A program made the translations under genes and the position numbers. Below are positions 15,501-22,860 of a stretch of DNA of 64,000 nucleotides, piece after piece. Every line of letters starts with the position of its first letter. Position 1 is the stretch's first letter. The notes beneath the pieces are model-generated. The model made no database searches. It was not told where the DNA came from and saw only the letters and a list, made by a program, of their open reading frames with translations. Source of the stretch: JACVRW01 sp963812415 (GTDB lineage: Bacteria; Actinomycetota; Thermoleophilia; Solirubrobacterales; Thermoleophilaceae); the NCBI GenBank assembly GCA_963812415.1, contig CAWEVH010000039.1, positions 14,974 through 78,973 of the forward strand. The letters run 5' to 3'.

Positions 15501-16244
15501 ATGGACGCGCGGAAAACGATCGGCGCGGTATCAACACTTGCATTCGTGCTGGCCGCGGCGCCTGGCGCCGCCTCGGCCGCGACAGATCGTCTGCCCGACC
15601 TGGGAATGGCTCGGCCATCGGACATCAAGGCCAGCACCGGTGGCGAGACCTGCCTGCTCCGGTACACGACGACGATCGTGAATATCGGCGCTGGAGCGTT
15701 TGAGCTTCACGCGCAGCGGGCTTCGACGAGCGACACGGAGATGGGAGTGACTCAACGCATATTCGACGATGCGGGCGGCTTCCGCGACGTACCGACGACC
15801 GCGGTCGCTTTCTTCGCCGGCGATGGTCACACCCACTGGCACATCCGGGACCTCTACCGGACAGAACTGACGCGTTTGGATGGGAGCAACGTCCGCACCA
15901 GCGAGAAGCATGGTTTCTGCTTCTGGGACAACGCCCGCTACCGGCTCTCTTTGCCGGGCGCGCCACGCTCCGCCTTCTACGACTCCGGAGGATGCGGCGA
16001 GGCGTCCACCCTCGCGGTGTCGATGGGCCTTTCGGTCGGCTGGGGCGACGCGTACCCGGCAGGCCTGCCCGACCAGAAGATCGACATCACCGGGCTCGAG
16101 GCCGGCACCTACCGCCTCAGGATGACCGCCGACGACGGCAGCTGGTTCGCCGAGTCGAACGAGGAGAACAACTTCACCTGGGTGGATTTGCAGATCAAGG
16201 CGAAGGGACAACCGCGCGTGCTCGGCTACGGCCCGGCCGCCTGA
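15501..16244 (+). CDS. Exported lysyl oxidase-like copper protein
   Basis: ATG 15501; 247 residues with a Sec signal peptide at 1-27 (TIGAVSTLAFVLAAAPGAASAA). The mature domain matches the lysyl oxidase family. It has LPDLGMARPSDIKA near the N-terminus, the copper-binding histidine cluster GDGHTHWHIRDLYR (H-x-H-x-H-type), EKHGFCFWDNARYRL, the disulfide-type GGCGEASTLAVSMGLSVGW..D.YPAGLPDQ and the C-terminal YRLRMTADDGSWFAESNEEN. Lysyl oxidases deaminate lysine side chains with copper and a tyrosine-derived quinone; bacterial members are poorly characterised. It is cargo inside the element and may have a surface cross-linking role (inference). Confidence 0.8.
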   Translation: MDARKTIGAVSTLAFVLAAAPGAASAATDRLPDLGMARPSDIKASTGGETCLLRYTTTIVNIGAGAFELHAQRASTSDTEMGVTQRIFDDAGGFRDVPTTAVAFFAGDGHTHWHIRDLYRTELTRLDGSNVRTSEKHGFCFWDNARYRLSLPGAPRSAFYDSGGCGEASTLAVSMGLSVGWGDAYPAGLPDQKIDITGLEAGTYRLRMTADDGSWFAESNEENNFTWVDLQIKAKGQPRVLGYGPAA

Positions 16245-16300
16245 CGGACGCCAAAGGAGCCTCTTAAGGCCAACCACCACATTCGACGAGGGGAGGTGAA

Positions 16301-16501
16301 ATGAGGGAGAGGATGATGCGTAAGCTGGCCGCCACGATGGCGGTCCTCGCGCTTGCCGCCGCGTCGTTCGGGGCCCCCGCAGCCTTCAGCGTCCCGCCGC
16401 AGAAGGGGTGCAACGCCGGAAACGGTAACGGCAGCGAGACCGACCCCGCCAACGACTGCGATCCGGGCAACTCCGGCGGTAACAACAACGGGGGCGACTG
16501 A
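16301..16501 (+). CDS. Small exported Cys/Gly/Asn-rich protein (66 aa)
   Basis: ATG 16301 after GGGGAGGTGA. Residues 1-30 are a signal peptide (RKLAATMAVLALAAASFGAP). The mature part is only about 36 residues: two cysteines (GCNAGNGNG and NDCDPGN) and a Gly/Asn/Asp-rich tail resembling calcium-binding loops. Similar tiny exported proteins are common in related high-GC actinobacteria; function unknown. A good intrinsic terminator follows 22 bp after the stop. Confidence 0.6.
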   Translation: MRERMMRKLAATMAVLALAAASFGAPAAFSVPPQKGCNAGNGNGSETDPANDCDPGNSGGNNNGGD

Positions 16502-16523
16502 GCGCAAGACTCGGCCGTACCCT

Positions 16524-16553
16524 GAGGGCCCGCACGTTGCGGGCCCTCGCTTT
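16524..16553 (+). terminator. Intrinsic terminator after the small exported gene
   Basis: GAGGGCCCGCA and TGCGGGCCCTC form a perfect 11-bp stem with a CGT loop, followed by GCTTTG. It ends the lysyl oxidase-small protein transcript. Confidence 0.68.
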
Positions 16554-16670
16554 GCCCAACAGCCCGCCGCGGTCGCGGCCCGCCGATCTCACCCTTCGTG
16601 CCGTCGTGGCGCAAGTATGCGAGCCCGAGGACGACGGCGAGCTAGATGATCTGGCAGACCCGCCTCAGCT

Positions 16671-16796
16671 GTGCGATGGGCGCTAGGCGAGGGTGCGAGG
16701 CGGCCCGCCCGCTGCAAGTGCAGCGGCGGGTTCGACGCCGGCGACGGCAGCTGTCTGCGGTGCGGACGGCCGATCCCAGAACCACGACCTTGCTAA
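16671..16796 (+). CDS. Possible 41-residue Cys-rich protein at the right end
   Basis: From GTG 16671 the frame gives RRPARCKCSGGFDAGDGSCL followed by RCGRPIPEPRPC. The CxC...CxxC spacing is that of a small zinc-binding knuckle. Its stop codon lies in the first GCTAACG repeat. No ribosome site is seen, so it may be a remnant of a gene end. Confidence 0.35.
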   Translation: MRWALGEGARRPARCKCSGGFDAGDGSCLRCGRPIPEPRPC

Positions 16797-16809
16797 CGGA
16801 TTGCTAACG
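16792..16809 (+). repeat. Right-end paired GCTAACG repeats (putative integrase arm sites)
   Basis: GCTAACG at 16792-16798 and 16803-16809, again 11 bp apart and in the same orientation as the left pair, 119 bp inside the right core. Confidence 0.6.
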
Positions 16810-16928
16810 AACGAGCCGCAACTAGCCGTCACCAGCCGACACCGGACGCGGCCCGGATTCCGCGAAACCCCTGCAAATGCCGCACTAGTTGACACGGGCC
16901 GGTCTGAGGCGTCACGGTACGAATAGAT

Positions 16929-17163
16929 GCCGTTCTTCTGGCTCGACACGCGGGCGTCGGCGGCGCAGAGCGCGATCCACGTCGCCTTCGCCGCTGAGAC
17001 CCGGGAGGAGGTCGACGCCTTCCACGCCGCCGCCCTCGAGGCGGGCGGCACCGACAACGGCGGTCCCGGCATCCGCGAGATCTACCACCCGAGCTACTAC
17101 GGCGCCTACGTGCTCGACCCCGACGGGAACAACGTCGAGGCGGTGTGCCACCGGCCGGAGTAG
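16929..17163 (+). pseudogene. VOC/glyoxalase-fold gene, 3' half (split by insertion)
   Basis: The first 11 bp (16929-16939) are the attR core GCCGTTCTTCT. The frame then reads FFWLDTRASAAQSAIHVAFA..., EEVDAFHAAALEAGGTDNGG, GAYVLDPDGNNVEAVCH, the second babbab module of a VOC protein with the terminal metal-ligand Glu in NNVEAV. An ATG at 16927 created at the junction could start a 78-residue fragment, but a half domain is unlikely to fold. The stop overlaps the start of the downstream hydrolase. Confidence 0.85.
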
Positions 17164-17948
17164 CACACCGCGGCGGCTCGGGTCCGCCGCTCGTCTGCCT
17201 GCACGGCTTCACCGACACCTGGCGCACATGGGACCTCGTCCTACCCGCGCTCGAGCGCCGGCACGACGTGCTGGCGCCGAACCTGGCCGGGCACGCCGGC
17301 GGGCCGCCGATACAGGGGAAGGTCGACAACGCCGTGCTGGCCGACTCGGTGGAGCGGGCCATGGACGAGGCGGGCTTCGATACCGCTCACATCGCGGGGA
17401 ACTCGTTGGGCGGCTACGTCGCGCTCCAGCTCGCCGAGCGCGGCCGGGCGCGGACCGTCATTGCGTTCGCGCCGGCCGGGGGGTGGGCAGAAGGCGACGA
17501 CTCCTACCAGGAGCTCCTCCGGCTGCAGGCGAGGCTGATCGACATGGCGAGGGCCGCGGCCCCGCATGCGGAGGCCCTCCTCGCCTCACCCGAGGGCCGG
17601 CGCCGCGCGACGCGCTACATCACCACGAGCTTCGAGCACATCCCCGCCGAGTTGCTCGCGCACCAGGTCCGCGGGGTGGCCGGCTGCGAGGCGGCGGAGG
17701 CCCTGATCGACCACGCCGCTCACGAGGGCTGGGGGCTCGACGGCGAGCGGATCACCTGCCCCGTGCGGATCGTCTGGGGCCTCGACGACAGGCTGCTCAG
17801 CTGGCCGGCGGCCGCCGCGCGCTACCGGCACGAATGGCTCCCGCACGCCGACTGGGTCGAGCTCGACGGCGTGGGCCACTGCCCGCAGCTCGACGTGCCC
17901 CTCGAGACCGCGGAGCTGATCCTCGGCTTCACCTCGCTCGATCGGTAG
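17145..17948 (+). CDS. Alpha/beta hydrolase
   Basis: A 267-residue hydrolase from GTG 17145, overlapping the VOC stop. Motifs: oxyanion-hole LVCLHGFTDTWRTWD (residues 15-29), nucleophile elbow AGNSLGGYVALQLAERG (Ser at about 89), catalytic Asp in VRIVWGLDDRLLSW and catalytic His in ELDGVGHCPQLDVPLE. Substrate unknown. Before the insertion it was evidently translated with the VOC gene, which suggests shared function in a degradation step. Confidence 0.84.
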   Translation: MPPAGVAHRGGSGPPLVCLHGFTDTWRTWDLVLPALERRHDVLAPNLAGHAGGPPIQGKVDNAVLADSVERAMDEAGFDTAHIAGNSLGGYVALQLAERGRARTVIAFAPAGGWAEGDDSYQELLRLQARLIDMARAAAPHAEALLASPEGRRRATRYITTSFEHIPAELLAHQVRGVAGCEAAEALIDHAAHEGWGLDGERITCPVRIVWGLDDRLLSWPAAAARYRHEWLPHADWVELDGVGHCPQLDVPLETAELILGFTSLDR

Positions 17949-17959
17949 CGTGCGCTGCC

Positions 17960-18316
17960 GTGACACCTGCACGGAGAACGGTGCTCGTGGTGAGCCTGCT
18001 GTGCGCGCTGGCCGGCCTCGGCCCGCCGGCCGCTCAGGGCGCGGTGCGCTCCTGCAACCCCGTGCTGAACCCCTATCCCGGCACCCGCTACGACGACTCG
18101 GACCTGCGCCGCATCCGGGCGGTCGGGGTGACCTGCAGAGGGGCTCGCCGCGTGGCGCGGCGAGCCCACTACAAGGCGCTCGGGTTGGGGGTGCCGCCGG
18201 ACGGCGTCAGGCGGTTCCGATGGCGCGACTGGCGCGTCACGGGCGACCTCCGAGGTGACGTCGACCGCTACGTCGCTGCCCGCGGCGACCGGCGCGTGCG
18301 CTGGGTGTTCTCCTAG
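17960..18316 (+). CDS. Exported basic hypothetical protein (118 aa)
   Basis: GTG 17960; residues 1-27 form a signal peptide (TVLVVSLLCALAGLGPPAAQGA). The mature part has two cysteines (RSCNPV and VTCRGARRV) and is Arg-rich (ARRVARRAHYKALG, VRRFRWRDWRVTGDLRGD). This Cys-x..-C plus basic pattern recurs in small actinobacterial exported proteins of unknown role. Confidence 0.58.
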   Translation: MTPARRTVLVVSLLCALAGLGPPAAQGAVRSCNPVLNPYPGTRYDDSDLRRIRAVGVTCRGARRVARRAHYKALGLGVPPDGVRRFRWRDWRVTGDLRGDVDRYVAARGDRRVRWVFS

Positions 18317-18328
18317 CCGCCCCCGGCG

Positions 18329-18814
18329 TCAGGCCTGGCGCGCCAGCAGCTCGTCGAGGCGGGCGTAGGTCTCGTTCAGCCCGGCCTCCATGCCCGACGC
18401 GATCATGCCGTCGCGCTCCTCGTCGGTGTGGAAGAGCGAGGTCGTGACGATCTTGGTGCGGCCGTCGCCGAGATCCTCGAAGACCGAGGTGTCGACCGAC
18501 ACGTGGCCCGGCATGCCCTCCCACTCGAAGGTGGACACGATCCGCTCCGGCGGGCTGACCTCGCGGTAGGTGCCGCGGAAACCGTGCTCGCTGCCGTCCT
18601 CGGTCCGGGTCACGTAGCGCCAGCCGCCGCCGGCCTCGACGTCCATCCGGTCGACGGTGGTTGTGGTGCCGTGCGGGCCCCACCACTCCGGGATGAGCGC
18701 GGGGTCGGTGAAGGTGGCGAACACAAGGTCTCGTGGGGCGTCGAAGATCCGCTCGATGTGGATCTCGCGATCCCTCGGCGTCGTCACGATCGCGGTCTGC
18801 TGTGCGTTGGTCAT
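18329..18814 (-). CDS. SRPBCC (AHSA1-type) ligand-binding protein
   Basis: A 161-residue START/Bet v1-like protein: IHIERIFDAPRDLVFATFTD (residues 18-37), PALIPEWWGPHGTTTTVDRM, GGGWRYVTRTEDGSEHGFRG, and the C-terminal helix HTDEERDGMIASGMEAGLNE. These helix-grip proteins bind hydrophobic ligands; AHSA1-type members are often co-encoded with ArsR regulators, as here (4-bp ATGA overlap with the upstream arsR gene). Likely the effector-linked partner of that regulator. Confidence 0.85.
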   Translation of the reverse strand: MTNAQQTAIVTTPRDREIHIERIFDAPRDLVFATFTDPALIPEWWGPHGTTTTVDRMDVEAGGGWRYVTRTEDGSEHGFRGTYREVSPPERIVSTFEWEGMPGHVSVDTSVFEDLGDGRTKIVTTSLFHTDEERDGMIASGMEAGLNETYARLDELLARQA

Positions 18815-19146
18815 TGGGGTTCTCCTTTCGTACGTTCAAGTAGCGCCCCGAACCGGTCGAGGCGATCGCTCAGCATCCGCCGGTACATGTCGATCCACTC
18901 CTGGATGTCCTCGAGGCGGCGCGGGCCGAGACTGCAGCGCCGCGCCCGTCCCACCTTCTCGGTGGTCACGAGCTCGGCGTCCTCGAGCACGCGCACGTGT
19001 TTCTTCATCCCGGTGAGTGAGATCCCGAACGGCTCCGCGAGCTCGCTGATGGTTGCGCTGTCGCGCCCGAGCCGCTCGAGGATGCCCCTGCGCGTGGGGT
19101 CCGCGAGCGCTGCGAAGGTCCGGTCGATCTGCGAATACTGAACCAC
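18811..19146 (-). CDS. ArsR-family transcriptional regulator
   Basis: A 111-residue regulator if it starts at GTG 19146 (VVQYSQIDRTFAALADPTRRG). An in-frame ATG at 19182 would add 12 unlike residues. The wHTH covers ADPTRRGILERLGRDSATISELAEPFGISLTGMKKHVRVLEDAELV. The metal-binding Cys motif of ArsR/SmtB is absent, as in the subgroup paired with SRPBCC proteins. The chosen start lies within a perfect palindrome, so it probably represses its own two-gene operon. Confidence 0.83.
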   Translation of the reverse strand: MVQYSQIDRTFAALADPTRRGILERLGRDSATISELAEPFGISLTGMKKHVRVLEDAELVTTEKVGRARRCSLGPRRLEDIQEWIDMYRRMLSDRLDRFGALLERTKGEPQ

Positions 19147-19155
19147 TCGGTTCAG
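19138..19155. promoter_or_regulatory. Palindromic ArsR operator
   Basis: CTGAACC-ACTC-GGTTCAG, perfect 7-bp arms with a 4-bp spacer, covers the proposed start codon of the ArsR gene. Autoregulation by blocking transcription start is the simplest reading. Confidence 0.68.
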
Positions 19156-19221
19156 TATAGCTCGCGGCGGCGAACCGTGCAAGCGCCCTCCTGGCGGGCC
19201 CCGGTCAGGCGCGGGTGGCGC

Positions 19222-19989
19222 CTACGCGACCGCCACCACGATCAACCGCGGCGCTCCGAGCTCGTACGCGCCCCGGCCATCCGGACCCCGAAGCTCCACC
19301 TCGGTGAAGCCCGCGTCGCCCAGCATCCGCACCAGCTCGCCGGTCGTGTGCACGTGATGGGCGGCGCGCGCCGTCTCGACGGCGCCGCTCGCGTCCTCGA
19401 ACACGTAGTCGCTCTCGAGGCGGCTCTCGCTCGCCCGGTAGACGTTGTGCGCGGTCATGCGCACGCCGCCGAACTCGCGCTCGGCGACCGGTTTGACGCC
19501 GCCCACGAGGAGCGATTCCGCCACCGTCAGGGACTCCAGCACGAGCCGGCCGCCCGGGCGCAGCGCGCGCCGCATGCCCGCGAGCGAGCTCGCCGTGTCG
19601 CGCGGGATCAGATAACCGAAGCTGTTGCCCCAGCTGACGATCCCGTCGACGGGGCCGACGTCGGGCAGGTCGCGCAGATCGCCGGTCCCGAATTCGGGCT
19701 CGACGCCCGCGGCTGCGGCCGCCCGGCGGGCGTACTCGAGCTCCTCGGCGGCCAGGTCGACGCCGATCGCCTCGTAGCCGCTCCCCGCCAGGCGGATGGT
19801 CAGCCGCCCGTCGCCGCAGGGCACGTCGAGCACGCGCGCGCCGCGCGGCAGGGCGAGCAGCTCGCGGACGAGCCGAGCGTCGTCGTCGGCCATGGTCGCG
19901 CCGGCGGCGCGCCAGAAGCGCGCCGCCAGGCCGCGGTGAAAGCCCACGAACCAGTCGTCCGGGACGCGCGGGGCATCGTCATTCGTCAC
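19222..19989 (-). CDS. SAM-dependent class I methyltransferase
   Basis: Start taken as GTG 19989 (VTNDDAPRVPDDWFVGFHRG). The SAM-binding motif I is RVLDVPCGDGRLTIRLAGSG, then AIGVDLAAEELEYARR (acidic loop), and DGIVSWGNSFGYL and LRPGGRLVLESL follow. It ends AYELGAPRLIVVAVA. Length 255 is normal. Substrate unknown. It overlaps the end of the upstream CmoB-like gene by 11 bp, so they are one operon. Confidence 0.78.
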   Translation of the reverse strand: MTNDDAPRVPDDWFVGFHRGLAARFWRAAGATMADDDARLVRELLALPRGARVLDVPCGDGRLTIRLAGSGYEAIGVDLAAEELEYARRAAAAAGVEPEFGTGDLRDLPDVGPVDGIVSWGNSFGYLIPRDTASSLAGMRRALRPGGRLVLESLTVAESLLVGGVKPVAEREFGGVRMTAHNVYRASESRLESDYVFEDASGAVETARAAHHVHTTGELVRMLGDAGFTEVELRGPDGRGAYELGAPRLIVVAVA

Positions 19990-20719
19990 GTCGGGTCCTC
20001 CAGTTCGGCCGGGGACGGGCGCGGCAGGCCGCCGAGCGACCGCGCGCGCCGAGCGCATGCTGGGCGCGGGTGGCAAGGGAGAGCGAGTCCGTCTCGACCC
20101 CCGGACCGGGATGGTCGCGGAGCGTCCGGGTCGTGGCCACGACCTCGAAGCCCGCGAGCTCGAGCACCTTGCGAAGCCCGCGGCGGTTGAAGACGAACCA
20201 CTCGCGTCCGTCGCGGCGGGCGTCGAGTCGTGCCAGCGGCGAGGGGATCGCCGACAGCGGCCGGCTCACGGTCTCGAGCAGCACGAGCTCGCCGCGGCAC
20301 ACCCGGCGGACCGCCTCGAGGCCGCGCAGCGGATCGCGGAGCATCTGGAGCACGTAGCCCATCACCACGAGGTCGAACTCGCCGACGTCGCCGGGGTCGA
20401 GGTCATAGACGTTGAGCCGGCGAAACCGGGCGCGCGAGCCCAGCAGCTCCGACGCCGCGGCGAAGGTGGGCCGTTCGGCGACGTCGATCGCCAGCACCTC
20501 GGCGGCGCCGCGCCGCTCCAGCTCGAAGGCCCAGAAGCCGTCCATGGTGCCGATGTCGAGGCAGCGTAGGCGCTGAAACGACTCGGGCCACGGCATTCGC
20601 TCCGCGGTGGGCCGGAGGTCCCAGGGCCCTGGCGTCAGGACCCCGGGAGCGACCTCGATGGCGTGCCACCAGGACAGCCCCGCGATCGTCCGCTCCTCGG
20701 CCCGCGTCACCCGCCGCAT
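19979..20719 (-). CDS. CmoB-like (DUF1698) methyltransferase
   Basis: A 246-residue class I methyltransferase: LSWWHAIEVAPGVLTPG and WPESFQRLRCLDIGTMDGFW are characteristic of CmoB/DUF1698 proteins, and VVMGYVLQMLRDPLRGLEAVRR and LVLLETVSRPLSA complete the fold. CmoB makes 5-carboxymethoxyuridine at tRNA position 34 using carboxy-SAM, but the CmoA partner is not here and many homologues are plain methyltransferases. The C-terminal 40 residues are basic and poorly conserved. Confidence 0.7.
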   Translation of the reverse strand: MRRVTRAEERTIAGLSWWHAIEVAPGVLTPGPWDLRPTAERMPWPESFQRLRCLDIGTMDGFWAFELERRGAAEVLAIDVAERPTFAAASELLGSRARFRRLNVYDLDPGDVGEFDLVVMGYVLQMLRDPLRGLEAVRRVCRGELVLLETVSRPLSAIPSPLARLDARRDGREWFVFNRRGLRKVLELAGFEVVATTRTLRDHPGPGVETDSLSLATRAQHALGARGRSAACRARPRPNWRTRRDE

Positions 20720-20737
20720 CCTCCCGGAGCGGGCATG

Positions 20738-20770
20738 GAAAGGGCCCGCCGCAAGCCGGCGGGCCCTTTC
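20738..20770 (-). terminator. Strong intrinsic terminator
   Basis: GAAAGGGCCCGCCG and CGGCGGGCCCTTTC form a perfect 14-bp stem with a CAAGC loop. It follows the minus-strand exported repeat protein (stop 20799) and lies before the CmoB-like gene, separating the two transcripts. Confidence 0.78.
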
Positions 20771-20798
20771 GCCCCCCCATCAGATGGCAGCTTCGGAG

Positions 20799-21218
20799 TT
20801 AGTCGTCCTGCGCCCTCTGCTCGCGCAGCAGCTTCGCGCCCGCCGTGACGCAGGCGCTGAAGGGCGTGCCCCGCTCGCCCTCGATGCGCTTCCTGCTCAG
20901 GTCGGCACACGCCTTGCGCGGCGACTCGGTAGCCCCGGTCGCGAGCTTCGCCATGGCGGTCACGCACTGGCTGAAGGGCGTGCCCTTGGTGCCCACGGCG
21001 GCGTCGGAGCGATTCCTGCTCTGCTCCCGGCAGTTGTACCCGTAGGCCCTGGCCTTGGCGGGCAGGCTGGCATTCGGGCCCGGGTCGCCCTGGCGCTGCT
21101 CGACGCCCGGGTTGCTGTCGCGGTTCGGCGTCTCCGCGGGTGGGCCTGCCGCAAGGGTGGGCGTGGCCGCGACGGCGAGGGCGGCTCCGGCGGCGGCAAG
21201 TGTCGAATGGATCCTCAT
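20799..21218 (-). CDS. Exported protein with a duplicated GTPFS-x-CV motif (139 aa)
   Basis: Start taken as ATG 21218 (MRIHSTLAAAGAALAVAATP), a good signal peptide; a longer upstream frame has no signal features. The mature protein contains two related units: SRNRSDAAVGTKGTPFSQCV with TAMAKL, and SRKRIEGERGTPFSACVTAG with AKLL, each also preceded by a cysteine (YNCREQ, KACADL). This looks like an internal duplication, each unit with one disulfide. Short proteins with this GTPFS motif are exported; function unknown. Confidence 0.62.
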   Translation of the reverse strand: MRIHSTLAAAGAALAVAATPTLAAGPPAETPNRDSNPGVEQRQGDPGPNASLPAKARAYGYNCREQSRNRSDAAVGTKGTPFSQCVTAMAKLATGATESPRKACADLSRKRIEGERGTPFSACVTAGAKLLREQRAQDD

Positions 21219-21365
21219 TGATTCCCCTGTGGTTGCGGTCCCACGGGTGTGAACGCGGGGAACCGGCCGAGGTTCCGCAGTTTGCACGGCGACCGATGAA
21301 TTTCGCGGCTGACCCCGGTCTCATGGGTGACAGTTTCGACCGACACCGCGTAACGAGAGGCCGAC

Positions 21366-22844
21366 ATGACTGCCGAACAGCTGACAACCGCCCCCGATGC
21401 CGACAGCCGGCGCTGGCTCGCGCTGGTCGTGCTGTGCGTCGGGATGCTGATGATCGTGCTCGACGTGACCGTCGTGAACGTGGCCCTGCCCTCGATCCAG
21501 GACGACCTCGGCTTCTCGCAGTCGAACCTGGCTTGGGTCGTGAACGCCTACCTGATCAGCTTCGGCGGCCTGCTGCTGCTTGCCGGAAGGCTCGGCGACC
21601 TGATCGGGCGCAGGCGTGTGTTCCTGATCGGGCTTGCGATCTTCACGGTGGCCTCGCTGCTCTGCGGCGTCGCTCAGAGCCAGGGTCTGCTGATCGCCGC
21701 CCGCTTCGTGCAGGGCGTCGGTGGCGCGATGACCTCGGCGGTGATCCTGGGAATGATCGTCACGATGTTCCCGGAGCCGAAGGAGCAAGCAAAGGCGATC
21801 GGCATCTACGGCTTCGTCGCCTCCGCGGGCGGCTCGATCGGGCTGCTCGCCGGCGGGGTGCTCACCGAGGGCATCAACTGGCACTGGATCTTCTTCATCA
21901 ACCTGCCGATCGCAATCGGCACCGCGCTGCTCGCCACCCGGCTGATCGAGGCCGACCAGGGCATCGGCATCGGCCGCGGGGCCGACGTGCTGGGCGCCGC
22001 GCTGGTGACGGCCTCCCTGATGCTCGGCGTCTACACGATCGTCAAGGCGAGCGAGTTCGGCTGGGGCGCCACACGCACGCTCGGCCTCGGAGCGCTGTCG
22101 CTGGCGCTGCTGGCGGCCTTCGTCGTGCGCCAGGCGCGCGCCGCGAACCCGCTCATGCCGCTGCACATCTTCCGCTCGCGCAACGTGTCGGGGGCGAACC
22201 TCGTGCAGGTCGTGGTCGTGGCCGGGATGTTCGGGATGTTCTTCCTGGGCACGCTCTACCTCGAGCGCGTGCTCGGCTTCGACCCGCTCGAGATCGGACT
22301 GGCCTTCCTGCCGGCAACGATCGTGATGGGCATCTTCTCGGCCGGCCTCTCCGCTCGGCTGAACGAGCGCTACGGCGCCCGCGTCACGCTGGTGCCCGCG
22401 CTCGTGTTCGTGCTCATGGGCCTGGTGCTGTTCGCCCGCGCGCCGGTGGACGGCAGCTACCTGGCCGACGTGCTCGCGCCGGTGATCCTGCTCGGGATCG
22501 GGGCCGGCCTCGCGTTCCCCTCGCTGATGACGCTCGCGATGTCGGGCGCCACGCAGGCCGACGCCGGCCTGGCCTCCGGTCTCGTGAACACCACGGCGCA
22601 GGTGGGCGGCGCGCTCGGACTCGCGGTCCTTGCGACCCTCTCCACGAGTCGCAGCAACGACCTGCTCGCGTCGGGTGAGAGCACCGTGTCCGCGCTGACC
22701 GGCGGGTACCAGCTCGCGTTCGTCGTGGGCGCGGGCCTCGTGGTCGCGGGGATCGGGATCGCGCTGACGGTGCTGCGCTCGGAGCGCGGGCCGGAGCGCG
22801 AGCGCCACGCGGCGCGCGGCGAGCTTGCCTACAACGAGTGCTAA
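21366..22844 (+). CDS. MFS drug exporter, DHA2/EmrB-QacA family
   Basis: A 492-residue, 14-helix major facilitator. Motif A is LAGRLGDLIGRRRVFLIG (about 74-91). The N-terminal VVLCVGMLMIVLDVTVVNVALPSIQ is the DHA2 signature (LDxTVVNVALP), and motif C-like GSIGLLAGGVLTEGINWHWIFFINLP follows. These proton antiporters expel lipophilic drugs and cations. GAGAGG precedes ATG 21366. It is followed 16 bp later by a VOC gene, so a shared transcript is possible. Confidence 0.86.
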   Translation: MTAEQLTTAPDADSRRWLALVVLCVGMLMIVLDVTVVNVALPSIQDDLGFSQSNLAWVVNAYLISFGGLLLLAGRLGDLIGRRRVFLIGLAIFTVASLLCGVAQSQGLLIAARFVQGVGGAMTSAVILGMIVTMFPEPKEQAKAIGIYGFVASAGGSIGLLAGGVLTEGINWHWIFFINLPIAIGTALLATRLIEADQGIGIGRGADVLGAALVTASLMLGVYTIVKASEFGWGATRTLGLGALSLALLAAFVVRQARAANPLMPLHIFRSRNVSGANLVQVVVVAGMFGMFFLGTLYLERVLGFDPLEIGLAFLPATIVMGIFSAGLSARLNERYGARVTLVPALVFVLMGLVLFARAPVDGSYLADVLAPVILLGIGAGLAFPSLMTLAMSGATQADAGLASGLVNTTAQVGGALGLAVLATLSTSRSNDLLASGESTVSALTGGYQLAFVVGAGLVVAGIGIALTVLRSERGPERERHAARGELAYNEC

Positions 22845-22860
22845 CGAAAGGAGTCAGATC

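Larger units (their letters stand above)
12138..16928 (+). mobile_element. 4.79-kb integrated element lacking a visible integrase
   Basis: Boundaries follow from the split VOC gene and the 11-bp core repeated at 12138 and 16929. Two GCTAACG direct repeats 11 bp apart lie just inside each end (12187-12204; 16792-16809), arranged like integrase arm sites of an attP. Contents are a coiled-coil protein, small overlapping genes, a minus-strand exported peptide, a terminase-small-subunit-like protein and its overlapping neighbour, a lysyl-oxidase-like exported protein and another small exported protein. No tyrosine or serine recombinase was found, so it would need one in trans or is a deletion remnant of a larger prophage or island. 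At least two of its genes contain apparent frameshifts. Confidence 0.8.

Noticed and set aside
22838..22846. Another GCTAACG, near the MFS gene end
   Set aside because: Single copy without a partner at 11 bp and far from the att cores; most likely chance.
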